From NCBI RefSeq assembly GCF_017357225.1, contig NZ_CP071604.1:1677001-1741000 (forward strand): DNA of 64,000 nucleotides. Direction: 5' to 3'. The translations under genes and the position numbers were made by a program. Positions 45,356 through 55,119 of this stretch are shown one piece after another; positions within the stretch are counted from its first letter, which is position 1; every line of letters begins with the position of its first letter. The DNA comes from Rhizobium binae (GTDB taxonomy: Bacteria > Pseudomonadota > Alphaproteobacteria > Rhizobiales > Rhizobiaceae). Below the pieces are notes generated by a model. It was not told the origin of the DNA and searched no databases. It saw only the letters and a list, made by a program, of their open reading frames with translations.

Positions 45356-48300
45356 ATGGCGGATACGGTAAAGGCTTCGACGGGTGAGGCGATCGGCGGC
45401 ACGCCGGGCTTCATCCACCTGAGGGTCCATTCCGCCTATTCGCTTCTCGAAGGGGCGCTGCCGCTGAAGAAGATTCTCTACAAGGCGGCCGGCGACAATC
45501 AGCCGGCCATCGCGATTACCGACACCAACAATCTGTTCGTCGCCCTCGAATTCTCGCAGAAGGCAATGGACGACGGGCTGCAGCCGATCATTGGCTGCCA
45601 GGTTTCGATCGACATGGAAGACGGGCTGGAGACCGAAAAACGCGGCGGCCAGCAAGCGTTGATCAAGCTGCCGTCGATCGTCCTTCTCGCCGCGACGGAG
45701 GCCGGTTACGAAAGGCTGGTTGACCTGGTCAGCCGCGCCTATCTCGGCGGCGACGGCAATCAGGCCGTTCATATCAGAGCATCCTGGCTGGAGGAGGCGG
45801 GCACGGACGGGCTGATCGCCTTGACCGGCGCGCTGACCGGGCCGGTCGATGCGGCGATCAGGGAGGGCCATGCCGCCCAGGCTGAAGCGCGGCTGCTGAC
45901 GCTGAAGCGTCTCTTCGGCGACAGGCTCTATGTCGAACTGCAGCGTCATGGCACCTACGACAAGCGGCATGAGCAGAAGATCGTCGGGCTCGCTTATGCC
46001 CACGACCTGCCGCTGGTTGCCACCAACGAGCCCTTTTTTCCGACGCGCGACGATTACGACGCCCATGATGCGCTCATGGCGGTTGCTCATAATGCCATCG
46101 TCTCCGACGACAGCCGCTTTCGCCTCACCCCGGATCATTATCTGAAGAGCCGCGCCGAGATGGCCAAGCTCTTTGCCGACCTGCCGGAAGCGCTGGATAA
46201 CACGATCGAGATCGCCAGGCGCTGCTCCTTTGTGCTGAAGACGCGGAAACCGATCCTGCCACGCTTCACGGGTGCGACCGACGACCCCGAGGAGGCCGAA
46301 CGCGCCGAGGCGGGTGAATTGCGCCGCCAGGCGGTCGAAGGACTGGACATGCGGCTTTCGACCCTCGGCATGTCGCCGGGTTATGAGGAAAAGGATTATC
46401 GCGAGCGGCTGGAATTCGAGCTCAGCGTCATCGAACGCATGCGCTTTCCCGGCTACTTCCTGATCGTTGCCGACTTCATCAAATGGGCCAAGCAGCACGA
46501 CATTCCGGTTGGTCCCGGCCGCGGTTCGGGCGCCGGTTCGCTGGTCGCCTACGCGCTGACGATCACCGACGTCGATCCCTTGCGGTTTTCGCTGCTGTTC
46601 GAACGCTTCCTCAATCCGGAACGCGTCTCGATGCCGGACTTCGACATCGACTTCTGCCAGGACCGCCGCGAAGAGGTGATCCGTTACGTCCAGGCCAAGT
46701 ACGGCCGCGAACAGGTGGCCCAGATCATCACCTTCGGTTCGCTGCAGGCGCGCGCAGCACTCCGCGACGTCGGTCGAGTGCTGGAGATGCCCTACGGCCA
46801 GGTCGACAAGATCTGCAAACTGGTGCCGAACAATCCGGCCAATCCGACGCCGCTCTCCAAGGCGATCGAGGAAGAGCCGAAGCTGCAGGAGGAGGCGGCG
46901 AAGGAGCCGGTGGTCGCGCGCCTACTCGATATCGCTCAGAAGATCGAGGGGCTTTATCGCCATGCCTCGACCCATGCCGCCGGTATCGTCATCGGTGACC
47001 GCCCGCTGTCCAAACTGGTGCCGATGTATCGCGATCCGCGTTCCGACATGCCGGTCACTCAGTTCAACATGAAATGGGTGGAGCAGGCGGGCCTCGTCAA
47101 ATTCGACTTCCTTGGCCTGAAGACGCTGACCGTCCTGAAGGTCGCCGTCGATTTCGTCGCCAAGCGCGGCATCAGCGTCGACCTTGCGGCAATTCCGCTG
47201 GACGACAAGAAGACCTACGAGATGCTGTCACGCGGCGAGACGGTCGGCGTGTTCCAGGTGGAAAGTGCCGGCATGCGCAAGGCGCTGATCGGCATGAAGC
47301 CGGACTGCATCGAGGACATCATCGCGCTGGTGGCGCTCTATCGTCCGGGCCCGATGGAGAACATCCCGACCTACAACGCCCGCAAGCACGGTGACGAAGA
47401 GCTGGAATCGATCCATCCGATGATCGATCACCTGCTCAAGGAGACCCAGGGGGTCATCGTCTATCAGGAACAGGTGATGCAGATCGCCCAGGTCCTGTCC
47501 GGTTATTCGCTCGGAGAAGCCGATCTTTTGCGCCGCGCGATGGGTAAGAAGATCAAGGCTGAGATGGACCAGCAGCGCGAGCGCTTCGTCGATGGCGCCG
47601 TCAAGAACGGCGTATCGAAGCCGCAAGCCGACAATATCTTCGAACTGCTGGCGAAGTTCGCCAATTACGGCTTCAACAAGTCGCACGCCGCCGCCTATGC
47701 CATCGTCTCCTACCAGACCGCCTATATGAAGGCGCATTATCCGGTCGAATTCCTCGCCGCCTCGATGACGCTCGACATGTCCAACACGGAAAAGGTCAAC
47801 GATTTCCGCCAGGACGCCAAGCGCCTCGGCATCGAGGTGATCGCCCCGTCGGTGCAGACTTCCTTCCGCCAGTTCGAAACCGGCGACAACCGCATCTATT
47901 ATGCGCTCGCCGCTCTCAAGGGCGTCGGCGAATCCGCCGTCGACCATATCGTCGAGGTGCGCGGCGACAAGCCGTTCGCCGGCATCGAGGATTTCTGCTT
48001 GCGCATCGATCCGCGCCAAGTGAACAGGCGTGTGCTGGAAAGCCTTATCTATGCCGGCGCCTTTGACTGCTTCGGCACCGACCGCGCCCAACTCTCAGCC
48101 GGGCTCGACCGCATCCTCGGCTATGCCCAGCGGGCGCAGGAAAACAAGTTGAGCGGGCAGTCGGATATTTTCGGCAGCACCCTGACCTCCGGGCCGGAGA
48201 AGATCGCCCTGCCGCCGTTTTCGCCCTGGCTTGCCTCGGAGCGGCTGCTCAAGGAATTCCAGGTGCTGGGCTTCTATCTCACCGCCCATCCGCTCGATTC

Positions 48301-48853
48301 CTATAACAACATCCTGCAGAAGATGCGGGTGCAGACCTTTGCCGAGTTTTCCGCAGCGATCAAACAGGGCGCCTCCAATGCGCGCCTTGCCGGCACCGTC
48401 ATCTCCAAGCAGGAGCGCAAGACCCGCACCGGCAACAAGATGGGCATCATCGTCTTTTCGGATTCGTCGGGTCAGTTCGAGGCCGTGCTGTTTTCGGAAA
48501 TGCTGAACCAGTACCGCGACATGCTAGAGTCCGGAAAATCCTTCCTGCTGACCGCCACCGGCGAGGAGCGGCCGGAGGGGATCGGTCTGCGCATCCAGAC
48601 GATCCAGTCGCTCGAGGAAAAGTCGCTGCAAATGCAGAAGGCGCTGCGCGTCTATGTCCGCGATTCCGGGCCGCTGAAAATGGTCGCCGGCCATCTGAAC
48701 GCCAAGGGCGACGGTCTGGTTTCCTTCATCGTCATCAAGGAAGAGGGCAAGCGTGAGGTCGAAGTGGCGCTGCCGGAGAAATACCGCATCACCCCCGAGA
48801 TCGCCGCCGCTCTTCGCGCTGCCCCCGGCGTCGTCGACGTCGAGCTTGTATGA
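45356..48853 (+). CDS. dnaE1: DNA polymerase III alpha subunit
   Basis: The 1165-residue replicative polymerase has an N-terminal PHP domain (FIHLRVHSAYSLLEGALP), the C-family polymerase core with catalytic Asp428 and Asp430 in PDFDIDFCQDRR, the GPGRGSGAGSLVAYAL motif, a helix-hairpin-helix region (AALKGVGESAVDHI) and a C-terminal OB fold (ARLAGTVISKQERKTRTG). The length and the lolD neighbourhood match rhizobial dnaE1 rather than the shorter mutagenic dnaE2, which sits with imuA/imuB. ATG 45356 (MADTVKAS) is chosen over a TTG five codons earlier. Confidence 0.96.
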   Translation: MADTVKASTGEAIGGTPGFIHLRVHSAYSLLEGALPLKKILYKAAGDNQPAIAITDTNNLFVALEFSQKAMDDGLQPIIGCQVSIDMEDGLETEKRGGQQALIKLPSIVLLAATEAGYERLVDLVSRAYLGGDGNQAVHIRASWLEEAGTDGLIALTGALTGPVDAAIREGHAAQAEARLLTLKRLFGDRLYVELQRHGTYDKRHEQKIVGLAYAHDLPLVATNEPFFPTRDDYDAHDALMAVAHNAIVSDDSRFRLTPDHYLKSRAEMAKLFADLPEALDNTIEIARRCSFVLKTRKPILPRFTGATDDPEEAERAEAGELRRQAVEGLDMRLSTLGMSPGYEEKDYRERLEFELSVIERMRFPGYFLIVADFIKWAKQHDIPVGPGRGSGAGSLVAYALTITDVDPLRFSLLFERFLNPERVSMPDFDIDFCQDRREEVIRYVQAKYGREQVAQIITFGSLQARAALRDVGRVLEMPYGQVDKICKLVPNNPANPTPLSKAIEEEPKLQEEAAKEPVVARLLDIAQKIEGLYRHASTHAAGIVIGDRPLSKLVPMYRDPRSDMPVTQFNMKWVEQAGLVKFDFLGLKTLTVLKVAVDFVAKRGISVDLAAIPLDDKKTYEMLSRGETVGVFQVESAGMRKALIGMKPDCIEDIIALVALYRPGPMENIPTYNARKHGDEELESIHPMIDHLLKETQGVIVYQEQVMQIAQVLSGYSLGEADLLRRAMGKKIKAEMDQQRERFVDGAVKNGVSKPQADNIFELLAKFANYGFNKSHAAAYAIVSYQTAYMKAHYPVEFLAASMTLDMSNTEKVNDFRQDAKRLGIEVIAPSVQTSFRQFETGDNRIYYALAALKGVGESAVDHIVEVRGDKPFAGIEDFCLRIDPRQVNRRVLESLIYAGAFDCFGTDRAQLSAGLDRILGYAQRAQENKLSGQSDIFGSTLTSGPEKIALPPFSPWLASERLLKEFQVLGFYLTAHPLDSYNNILQKMRVQTFAEFSAAIKQGASNARLAGTVISKQERKTRTGNKMGIIVFSDSSGQFEAVLFSEMLNQYRDMLESGKSFLLTATGEERPEGIGLRIQTIQSLEEKSLQMQKALRVYVRDSGPLKMVAGHLNAKGDGLVSFIVIKEEGKREVEVALPEKYRITPEIAAALRAAPGVVDVELV

Positions 48854-48926
48854 TGGCGAAGCGGATCGTCCGGATCGATGCAGATCGCCCAAGGGTAATG
48901 AACTCACCGCGGGTGATGGGCCCAAC

Positions 48927-48950
48927 CCAAGGTGGTGCACGACACCTTGG
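48927..48950. terminator. Possible hairpin between converging dnaE1 and L,D-transpeptidase genes
   Basis: CCAAGGTG and CACCTTGG form a perfect 8-bp stem with an eight-base loop in the 107-base gap between convergent genes. No T-run follows on either strand, so termination is uncertain. Confidence 0.35.
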
Positions 48951-48960
48951 CTGATGGCCG

Positions 48961-50217
48961 TCAGCCGCGGGTGATGGTAATGAAATCCGTGCCTTCGCCG
49001 GTCTCCCGGCCGAGGCCGGTATCGGAGATCGTCAGCGTCGAGCCGGGCGCGATCAGCGCGTCGATCTTGCGGCGGGTCTCGTCGGGGATGGAAATCCGGC
49101 TCAGCGAACGGGCGATCGGCCTGCCGGTGACGATCGAGCTTTCCTGATTGCTGATCCCGAGCCGCTTCATCGTCTCGCGGGAGAGATTGTTTTCGAGCGT
49201 AATGCCCAGCCAGTCCGCCGTGCCGGCCTTTTCGTCAACCGCATGCAGAGTGAAGAAATGCGTGCCGAGCGCCAGCCCCGAATCGGCGATCGTCACCGGC
49301 GCCTCGAACACCGGCTTGAATGCCTTTCTCACCATGATGACGCCGTTCGGCGGTTCGCCTTTGCCGGCTGCGGCATAGAGCGCTTTGAGCAATGTATCGG
49401 AGACCAGGCTCTTGTCGCCGGCAAATTCCGCCGGCCGCAGTGTCCTGAACGCCCTGATCGCCTCAACGGTCGACGGACCGAGCAATCCGTCCGGATCTCC
49501 GGCGGAAAAGCCAAGTGCGTTGAGCAGGGTCTGGATGTCGATCACCGTCTCGCGCAGCGTGCGGCGCGTGATGAGCATGCTGATCGGCTCTGACGGCGGC
49601 TCAGCTTCATGCGTTGCAAGCGGCTGCACCATCGGCATGGGCATTGCGGCGCTATCGTTCATCGCCACCTGCACCGGCTTTTGCGGGCTGTCGGGCATGG
49701 AGGGCCGCAATTCGGCATCCGAAAGCAGCGGCATAGCCGCCGGTGCATCCGGGTGGAAAAGGGTCGGATGGTCGATCGGCTGCGGCACCAGTTCGCCGTC
49801 GCTGATAATGACGGGGATGCCGGGCTCGGTCATCCCATAGAGCATTTTCGCAAAGGCGCCGGGCATGCGCACGCAGCCGTGCGAGGCCGGATAACGCGGC
49901 ACGGAACTCGATTCATGCAATGCGATGCCAGACCAGGTCAGCCTTTGCATGAAGGGCATCGGGGCTGCCGAATAGAGATTGGATTCGTGGTATTTCTGCT
50001 TTTCGAGCACCGAGAAGATGCCGCTCGGCGTCGTGTGGCCGTCCTTGCCGGTCGAGACCTTTGAGGTCGCCACGACCTCGGTGCCGTCATAGACCGCAAG
50101 CGACTGCTTGTTCTTCGAAACGAAGATCTGCAGCGTGCGTGCATCCGCGGCAAGAGCAGGGTGCACGAGTGCGGTGGCCGACAGCAAGCCGAGGCCGAAT
50201 ACGAGACGCGAGAGCAT
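48961..50217 (-). CDS. L,D-transpeptidase (YkuD domain) with peptidoglycan-binding domain
   Basis: The 418-residue exported protein has a signal peptide (MLSRLVFGLGLLSATALV then HPALA-AD) and a YkuD domain (about residues 28-155) with the catalytic motif SSVPRYPASHGCVRMP (His and Cys in SHGCVR). A Pro/Met-rich linker follows, then a PG_binding_1-type segment (TLLNALGFSAGDPDGLLGPSTVEAIRAF, core GDPDGLLGPSTVEAIRAF) and a C-terminal part of unknown fold. It should cross-link peptidoglycan 3-3 or attach proteins in the periplasm. ATG 50217 directly precedes the signal peptide. Confidence 0.9.
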   Translation of the reverse strand: MLSRLVFGLGLLSATALVHPALAADARTLQIFVSKNKQSLAVYDGTEVVATSKVSTGKDGHTTPSGIFSVLEKQKYHESNLYSAAPMPFMQRLTWSGIALHESSSVPRYPASHGCVRMPGAFAKMLYGMTEPGIPVIISDGELVPQPIDHPTLFHPDAPAAMPLLSDAELRPSMPDSPQKPVQVAMNDSAAMPMPMVQPLATHEAEPPSEPISMLITRRTLRETVIDIQTLLNALGFSAGDPDGLLGPSTVEAIRAFRTLRPAEFAGDKSLVSDTLLKALYAAAGKGEPPNGVIMVRKAFKPVFEAPVTIADSGLALGTHFFTLHAVDEKAGTADWLGITLENNLSRETMKRLGISNQESSIVTGRPIARSLSRISIPDETRRKIDALIAPGSTLTISDTGLGRETGEGTDFITITRG

Positions 50218-50311
50218 GATACCCAACCATACGCAATACTGGTCCGGCACATTATGGGACGAAGTTTAAGGAAGATTTTATAGGCTGAGGCGCGGTTGGC
50301 CGCCTCACGCG

Positions 50312-51604
50312 TTAGTGATCGCGCTTGTTGCTGCCGAAGGTGTAGCCGGTCTCGACCGTGTTCTTGCCGAACTTGTCGCGCAGCTTGTCCATCGCCGCCT
50401 CGGCGGCCGCCCGCCGGCCCGATTGCCGGTCGACCAGATCGGGCGGATCGGCGCGAGCGGCGTCGCCGAGATCGGTGACGCCGATGCCGATCAGGCGGAA
50501 TTTAGTGCCGTCGGTCTCCTTTTCGAGCAGCTCGAGCCCGATGCGGAAGATCCTGTCGGCCAGCTGGGTGGGGTCCTCGAGCTTACGGTTGCGGGTGCGT
50601 GTCTTGAAGTCGGCGCTCTTCATCTTCAGCACGACGGTGTAGCCGGCGATGTCGCCTTTCTTCAGGCGCCAGGAGACCTTTTCGGAAAGATTGCGCAGGA
50701 TCGGCACCAGATCGTCGTAGCGCGAAATGTCGTCGAAGAAGGTCGTCTCGGCCGAGACGCTCTTGGCGGCATCGTTGAGATGCACCTCGCGGTCGTCGAT
50801 GCCGCGCGACAGGCGGGCGAGCCGCTGGCCGATGCTGCCATAGCGCCGCATCAGGTCGTTCTCCTCCATCTGCTGCAACTGGCTGATGGTGCGGATGCCA
50901 TCCGCCTCCAGCGTCGCTGCAAGGGCCTTGCCGACCCCCCAGATCGTGGTGACGGGACGCGGCGCCAGGAATTCGACTGCTTCTTCGCGGCCGATGACGG
51001 AAAAGCCGCGCGGCTTCTGCAGATCGGAGGCGACCTTGGCGAGGAATTTGCAGTAGGAAAGCCCGACCGAGACGGTGATGCCGATCTCCCTTTCGACGCG
51101 GCGGGCGAATTTGGCGAGGGTGCGCGCCGGCGGGTCGTGATGCAGCCGTTCGGTGCCGCCAAGTTCCAGAAAGGCCTCGTCGATCGACAGCGGCTGCACC
51201 AGCGGCGTCAGATCCTGCATCAGCGCCCGTACCTGGCGCCCGACCCGGACATATTTCTCCATATCAGGCCGGATGACGACGGCCTGAGGGCATGCCTCCA
51301 GCGCCTTGAACATCGGCATCGCCGAGCGCACCCCGTGAATGCGGGCGATGTAGCAGGCAGTGGAGACGACGCCGCGTTTGCCGCCACCGATGATCACGGG
51401 CTTGTCCGCAAGCTCGGGATTGTCGCGCTTCTCGACAGCTGCATAGAAGGCGTCGCAATCGATATGCGCAAGCGTCAGCGCATAGAGCTCGCGATGGCGC
51501 ACCAGACGCGGACTGCCGCAGGATACACAACGGCGCGCCTCGCCCTTCTGCTCGGCAAGGCAGTCGCGACAGAAGCCGGGTGTCTTGTCAGGCGCGGGCG
51601 TCAT
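50312..51604 (-). CDS. dinB: DNA polymerase IV (Y-family, SOS-regulated)
   Basis: The 430-residue Y-family translesion polymerase has catalytic carboxylates in [14 protein letters not shown] and [10 protein letters not shown]. Palm, finger, thumb ([16 protein letters not shown] hairpin) and little-finger domains are all present. It has an N-terminal extension with a CxxC-CxxC pattern (Cys12, Cys15, Cys26, Cys29) likely to bind zinc, common in alphaproteobacterial DinB. ATG 51604 is preferred: a GTG at 51634 would place the LexA box inside the gene. No Shine-Dalgarno precedes ATG 51604, so the mRNA may be nearly leaderless. Confidence 0.94.
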   Translation of the reverse strand: MTPAPDKTPGFCRDCLAEQKGEARRCVSCGSPRLVRHRELYALTLAHIDCDAFYAAVEKRDNPELADKPVIIGGGKRGVVSTACYIARIHGVRSAMPMFKALEACPQAVVIRPDMEKYVRVGRQVRALMQDLTPLVQPLSIDEAFLELGGTERLHHDPPARTLAKFARRVEREIGITVSVGLSYCKFLAKVASDLQKPRGFSVIGREEAVEFLAPRPVTTIWGVGKALAATLEADGIRTISQLQQMEENDLMRRYGSIGQRLARLSRGIDDREVHLNDAAKSVSAETTFFDDISRYDDLVPILRNLSEKVSWRLKKGDIAGYTVVLKMKSADFKTRTRNRKLEDPTQLADRIFRIGLELLEKETDGTKFRLIGIGVTDLGDAARADPPDLVDRQSGRRAAAEAAMDKLRDKFGKNTVETGYTFGSNKRDH

Positions 51605-51609
51605 GATGA

Positions 51610-51624
51610 GAACAAAGGTTGAAC
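51610..51624 (-). promoter_or_regulatory. LexA-type SOS box at the dinB start
   Basis: GAAC-AAAGGTT-GAAC is an exact alpha-type LexA operator, ending 5 bases before the dinB ATG and 50 bases before the divergent acetyltransferase gene. Since dinB is a known SOS gene, it supports the reading of the same pattern near 45 kb. Confidence 0.85.
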
Positions 51625-51674
51625 GTCGCGACACTACGCCTTAAGCTGGCGAGTCTCAAGAGAGGCTGGGAGCT

Positions 51675-52268
51675 TTGTCTTTGGATAACGATCTTCGTTT
51701 CGAGCCGGTGACGGCGGAACGCTGGGGCGACTTCGAAACCCTGTTCGGACCGCAGGGGGCTTTCTATAATTGCTGGTGTGTGGCGCTGCGTCTGCCGCAT
51801 GCGGTGAGGACGAAAATGGCGGCCGACGAGCGCAAGGCGCATATGCAGGAGCGGATCGAGGCAGGGCCGCCGCCGGGCATCCTCTGCTATGCCCACAGCG
51901 AGCCGGTCGCCTGGGTGCAGGTCGGGCCGCGCCACGACGTGCCGCAGTTCAATTCGCCGCGCACCGTTTCGCGGCCGCTGGAAGAGGGCGACGCGCATGA
52001 TCCGTCGATCTGGGCCGTCAGCTGCTTCTTCCTGCTGCCCAGGCTGAGCGGCAAGGGAATGAGCCATCGGCTGCTCGCCGGCGCGATCGATCACGCCAGG
52101 CGCCAGGGTGCACGTCTCATCGAAGCCTGTCCGATCGATCACGTGAAGCAGTCGAAATCCGTGACGCTCTGTATCGGCTCGACGGCGGTCTTCGATGCGG
52201 CCGGGTTCGAGACTGTGGCAAGGCGCAAAGACGGGCGGCCGCTCATGCGGCTGGAATTGCGCGACTGA
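51675..52268 (+). CDS. GNAT-family acetyltransferase-like protein
   Basis: This 197-residue protein has a GNAT-like fold. An N-terminal segment with YNCWCVALRLP is followed by the acetyl-CoA-binding strand and loop AVSCFFLLPRLSGKGMSHRLLAGAIDHARRQGA (core LSGKGMSHRLL) and the late strand VFDAAGFETVARR. The substrate is unknown. The start is TTG 51675 with GGGAG upstream. It is divergent from dinB, whose SOS box lies in the 70-base gap. Its 3' end overlaps the next, convergent gene by 26 bases. Confidence 0.75.
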   Translation: MSLDNDLRFEPVTAERWGDFETLFGPQGAFYNCWCVALRLPHAVRTKMAADERKAHMQERIEAGPPPGILCYAHSEPVAWVQVGPRHDVPQFNSPRTVSRPLEEGDAHDPSIWAVSCFFLLPRLSGKGMSHRLLAGAIDHARRQGARLIEACPIDHVKQSKSVTLCIGSTAVFDAAGFETVARRKDGRPLMRLELRD

Positions 52269-52911
52269 ACGTGCCGGCAAGGAAATGTGCCTCGATCAGC
52301 ACAGCCGCATGCGCCCAGTCGATGGCGCGGGTGATGTCGTCGGCCGCTGCCGGCGCGAAACGATGGACCGGGGAGTCCGGCATCAGATGAATGAGCAGGC
52401 AATCGGCCACGTGGTCCCTGACCGAATGCAGATTGTGCGCCATATCATCTATGAAGGCGACGGGAAAGGAGCGGCTGGCATGCAGCGCGTGGACGATCGG
52501 CCCCTTGGGATGTGCGCTGGCAAGCAGAGGAAAGAGCAGCCCGGCGCTGTCCAGCAGCCGGCGGCGCTGATCCTGGAACCGTGGCGGCATCGCCGTCAGG
52601 AAAAGGATATCGGCCTCCTGCGAAAGCCGCTCGAGCGTTTCGACGACGTGGTCGACCGGCGTCTGCCACAGTTCCTGCGCTTCGAAAAAATCTTCGATCA
52701 GACGGCTGACCTGTTGGCTTTCGATCTCCGCACCGTCCGCTGTCGAGACGATGTTGCCGTGCAGACGGAACGATCGTGGCAGGAACTCATGACCCAGGCT
52801 TTTAAGAAAAAGCTGGAAGGGGTCGATGAACCGCAGCACGACATCGTCGACGTCGCAGACGATCAGCGGCCGCTCGCCGAGGCGGATATGCGAAATATCG
52901 AGCTCGGACAC
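52243..52911 (-). CDS. HAD-superfamily-like hydrolase
   Basis: The 222-residue protein has HAD-like motifs: motif I IVCDVDDVVL (nucleophile Asp and DxD), motif II ILFLTAMP, a Lys in AHPKGPIV and motif IV AFIDDMAHN. A helical cap lies between I and II. It is probably a small phosphatase, with unknown substrate. It follows the DUF3572 gene by 2 bases on the same strand, so the two form an operon. Confidence 0.75.
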   Translation of the reverse strand: MSELDISHIRLGERPLIVCDVDDVVLRFIDPFQLFLKSLGHEFLPRSFRLHGNIVSTADGAEIESQQVSRLIEDFFEAQELWQTPVDHVVETLERLSQEADILFLTAMPPRFQDQRRRLLDSAGLLFPLLASAHPKGPIVHALHASRSFPVAFIDDMAHNLHSVRDHVADCLLIHLMPDSPVHRFAPAAADDITRAIDWAHAAVLIEAHFLAGTFSRAIPAA

Positions 52912-52913
52912 GC

Positions 52914-53222
52914 TCAGTATTCCCCGGAATCAAGACCCGGCGAGGAGAAATGTCGCCAAGCGGCGGTCACCGTCTCCGGGCTAAGGCCGCTCGCCGCGCA
53001 GAAGGCCATCGCCGTCGGCTCGTGGTTCATCAGGAAATCCATCATTCCGGCGAGGAAGCCCGGATCATTGACGGCGTTGCGCACCTGGCCTGGCGCCACG
53101 CCGGTGAGTGCGAGGAAGCGGCCGAACATTTCGGGATCGTCGGCAAGCCAGCCGAGTACGGCGATCGCTGTCTCGTGCGGGTCGGCCGCCAGTTGTTTCG
53201 AAGTCTTGAAGTTGCTTTGCAT
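52914..53222 (-). CDS. DUF3572 family protein
   Basis: The 102-residue all-helical protein has the DUF3572 pattern (AIAVLGWLADDPEMFGRFLALTG, core LGWLADDPEMFGRFL, then GFLAGMMDFLMNHE). The family is alphaproteobacterial, of unknown function, and is often found beside divK-pleD. It is divergent from divK by 133 bases and transcribed with the HAD-like gene. Confidence 0.85.
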   Translation of the reverse strand: MQSNFKTSKQLAADPHETAIAVLGWLADDPEMFGRFLALTGVAPGQVRNAVNDPGFLAGMMDFLMNHEPTAMAFCAASGLSPETVTAAWRHFSSPGLDSGEY

Positions 53223-53355
53223 TTCGAGGGGTAAGTTACCTTTTCTTCAACCAAATACCGCTAGCGTGCGCTATCGGTTTCACGGAGCTCTTCATCCGCA
53301 TGTGCCTTTCTCATGGGACGAACCGCTGCGGGAACGGACGTAGGGACAGCTTGTC

Positions 53356-53727
53356 ATGCCCAAACAGGTGATGATTGTAGAAGATAACGAGCTTAACATG
53401 AAGCTCTTTCGCGACCTCATTGAGGCGTCCGGCTATACCACGATTCAGACGAGAAACGGCATGGAGGCGCTCGATCTGGCGCGCAAGCATCGCCCCGACC
53501 TCATCCTCATGGATATCCAGCTTCCCGAAGTCTCCGGCCTGGAAGTCACCAAATGGCTGAAGGAAGACGACGAGCTGCACGTGATTCCCGTCATCGCCGT
53601 CACGGCTTTCGCGATGAAGGGCGACGAGGAGCGGATCCGTCAGGGCGGCTGCGAGGCCTATGTTTCTAAGCCGATCTCGGTTCCGAAATTCATCGAGACG
53701 ATCAAGACCTATCTGGGCGATGCCTGA
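53356..53727 (+). CDS. divK: Single-domain response regulator DivK
   Basis: The 123-residue receiver domain has no output domain. Phosphoacceptor Asp53 is in [13 protein letters not shown], the acidic pocket in VEDNELN, the conserved Thr in [12 protein letters not shown] and the Lys in YVSKPIS. In alphaproteobacteria phosphorylated DivK, acting with DivJ/PleC and DivL, restrains CtrA and so sets cell-cycle timing and division asymmetry. It is followed after 18 bases by pleD, the classical arrangement. Confidence 0.95.
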   Translation: MPKQVMIVEDNELNMKLFRDLIEASGYTTIQTRNGMEALDLARKHRPDLILMDIQLPEVSGLEVTKWLKEDDELHVIPVIAVTAFAMKGDEERIRQGGCEAYVSKPISVPKFIETIKTYLGDA

Positions 53728-53745
53728 CGCATCGGAAAGACGCTT

Positions 53746-55119
53746 ATGACTGCGCGAATACTGGTGGTTGACGATATCCCGGCAAACGTGAAGCTGCTTG
53801 AAGCGCGGCTGCTCGCGGAGTATTTCGAGGTGATGACCGCCGCCGACGGCCATGAGGCGCTGGCAATCTGCGAGCGCAACCAGGTCGATCTGATCCTGCT
53901 CGATATCATGATGCCAGGTATCGATGGTTTCGAGGTCTGCGAGCGGCTGAAGGCAAGCCAGAAGACCGCCCATATCCCCGTCGTCATGGTTACGGCGCTC
54001 GATCAGCCGGCCGACCGCGTGCGCGGCCTGAAGGCCGGCGCCGACGATTTCCTCACCAAACCGGTCAATGATCTGCAGCTGATCTCGCGGGTAAAGAGCC
54101 TGCTGCGGCTGAAAACCTTGAGCGATGAGCTGCGCATCCGCGCCGACACTGCCCATACGATGGGCATGGGCGATCTCATGCGGGCAGGCGAGGGCCGCGC
54201 CGACGATGCCGGCCAGGTGCTGCTGGTCGATGGGCGCGCCAATTCGCAGGAACGCATCGTCAGGGCGCTGAAGCCCGTCGCCGATGTGCTTGCCCTCTCC
54301 GATCCGAAGGCGGCCCTCTTCGATGCAGCCGAACATGCCTTCGACCTTGTGATCGTCAACGCCAATTTCGACGACTACGATCCGCTTCGCCTCTGCTCGC
54401 AATTGCGATCGCTGGAGCGCACACGCTTCCTGCCGATCCTGATCATTACCGAGCAGGGGGCTGACGAGATGGTCGTGCGCGCCCTTGATCTCGGCGTCAA
54501 CGATTATATCATCCGCCCGGTCGACCCGAACGAGCTGGTTGCTCGCAGCCTGACGCAGATTCGTCGCAAGCGCTACAACGACCGTCTGCGCGCCAGCGTC
54601 AAGCAGACGATCGAGCTTGCCGTGACTGACCCGCTGACCGGACTTTACAACAGGCGTTATCTCGACAATCATCTGAACGTGCTCTTCAACCGCTCGATGG
54701 CGCGGGGCCGTCCGCTTTCGGTACTGATCACCGATATAGACCGTTTCAAGCAGGTGAACGACACATACGGCCACGACGGCGGCGACGAAGTGCTGCGCGA
54801 ATTCGCAAACCGCGTCCGTTCAACTATCCGCGGCGCCGATCTCGCCTGCCGCTATGGCGGGGAGGAGTTCGTCGTCGCCATGCCGGACACGTCGCCGGAA
54901 GTGGCCGCCGTTGTCGCCGAGCGCTTGCGCGCTGCGGTCGAGAGCGCACCCTTCTTGCTGAAGCACTCCGGAGAAGCGCTGAATGTCACCGCTTCCTTCG
55001 GCATCGCCTCGCGGATTGGCGCGGTGCTGACCCCGGACCAGCTGATGAAGCAGGCCGATCTTGCTCTTTACGAGGCCAAGAATACCGGCCGCAATCGTGT
55101 GGTCGCCGCAGCCGCCTGA
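53746..55119 (+). CDS. pleD: Response regulator/diguanylate cyclase PleD
   Basis: The 457-residue protein has two receiver domains and a GGDEF domain. REC1 carries Asp53 (LILLDIMMPGIDGF). REC2 (about 155-275) is degenerate and serves dimerisation. The cyclase domain has the product-inhibition site RGAD followed by CRYGGEEF, so both activity and I-site feedback are predicted. It makes c-di-GMP at the pole after phosphorylation, driving the motile-to-sessile or cell-cycle transition. Confidence 0.96.
   Translation: MTARILVVDDIPANVKLLEARLLAEYFEVMTAADGHEALAICERNQVDLILLDIMMPGIDGFEVCERLKASQKTAHIPVVMVTALDQPADRVRGLKAGADDFLTKPVNDLQLISRVKSLLRLKTLSDELRIRADTAHTMGMGDLMRAGEGRADDAGQVLLVDGRANSQERIVRALKPVADVLALSDPKAALFDAAEHAFDLVIVNANFDDYDPLRLCSQLRSLERTRFLPILIITEQGADEMVVRALDLGVNDYIIRPVDPNELVARSLTQIRRKRYNDRLRASVKQTIELAVTDPLTGLYNRRYLDNHLNVLFNRSMARGRPLSVLITDIDRFKQVNDTYGHDGGDEVLREFANRVRSTIRGADLACRYGGEEFVVAMPDTSPEVAAVVAERLRAAVESAPFLLKHSGEALNVTASFGIASRIGAVLTPDQLMKQADLALYEAKNTGRNRVVAAAA

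Noticed and set aside
45356..48853. dnaE as the SOS mutagenesis gene dnaE2 because of nearby LexA boxes
   Set aside because: The length (1165 residues), the lolD neighbourhood and the absence of imuA/imuB fit dnaE1; the box at 45105 directly serves the small peptide gene.
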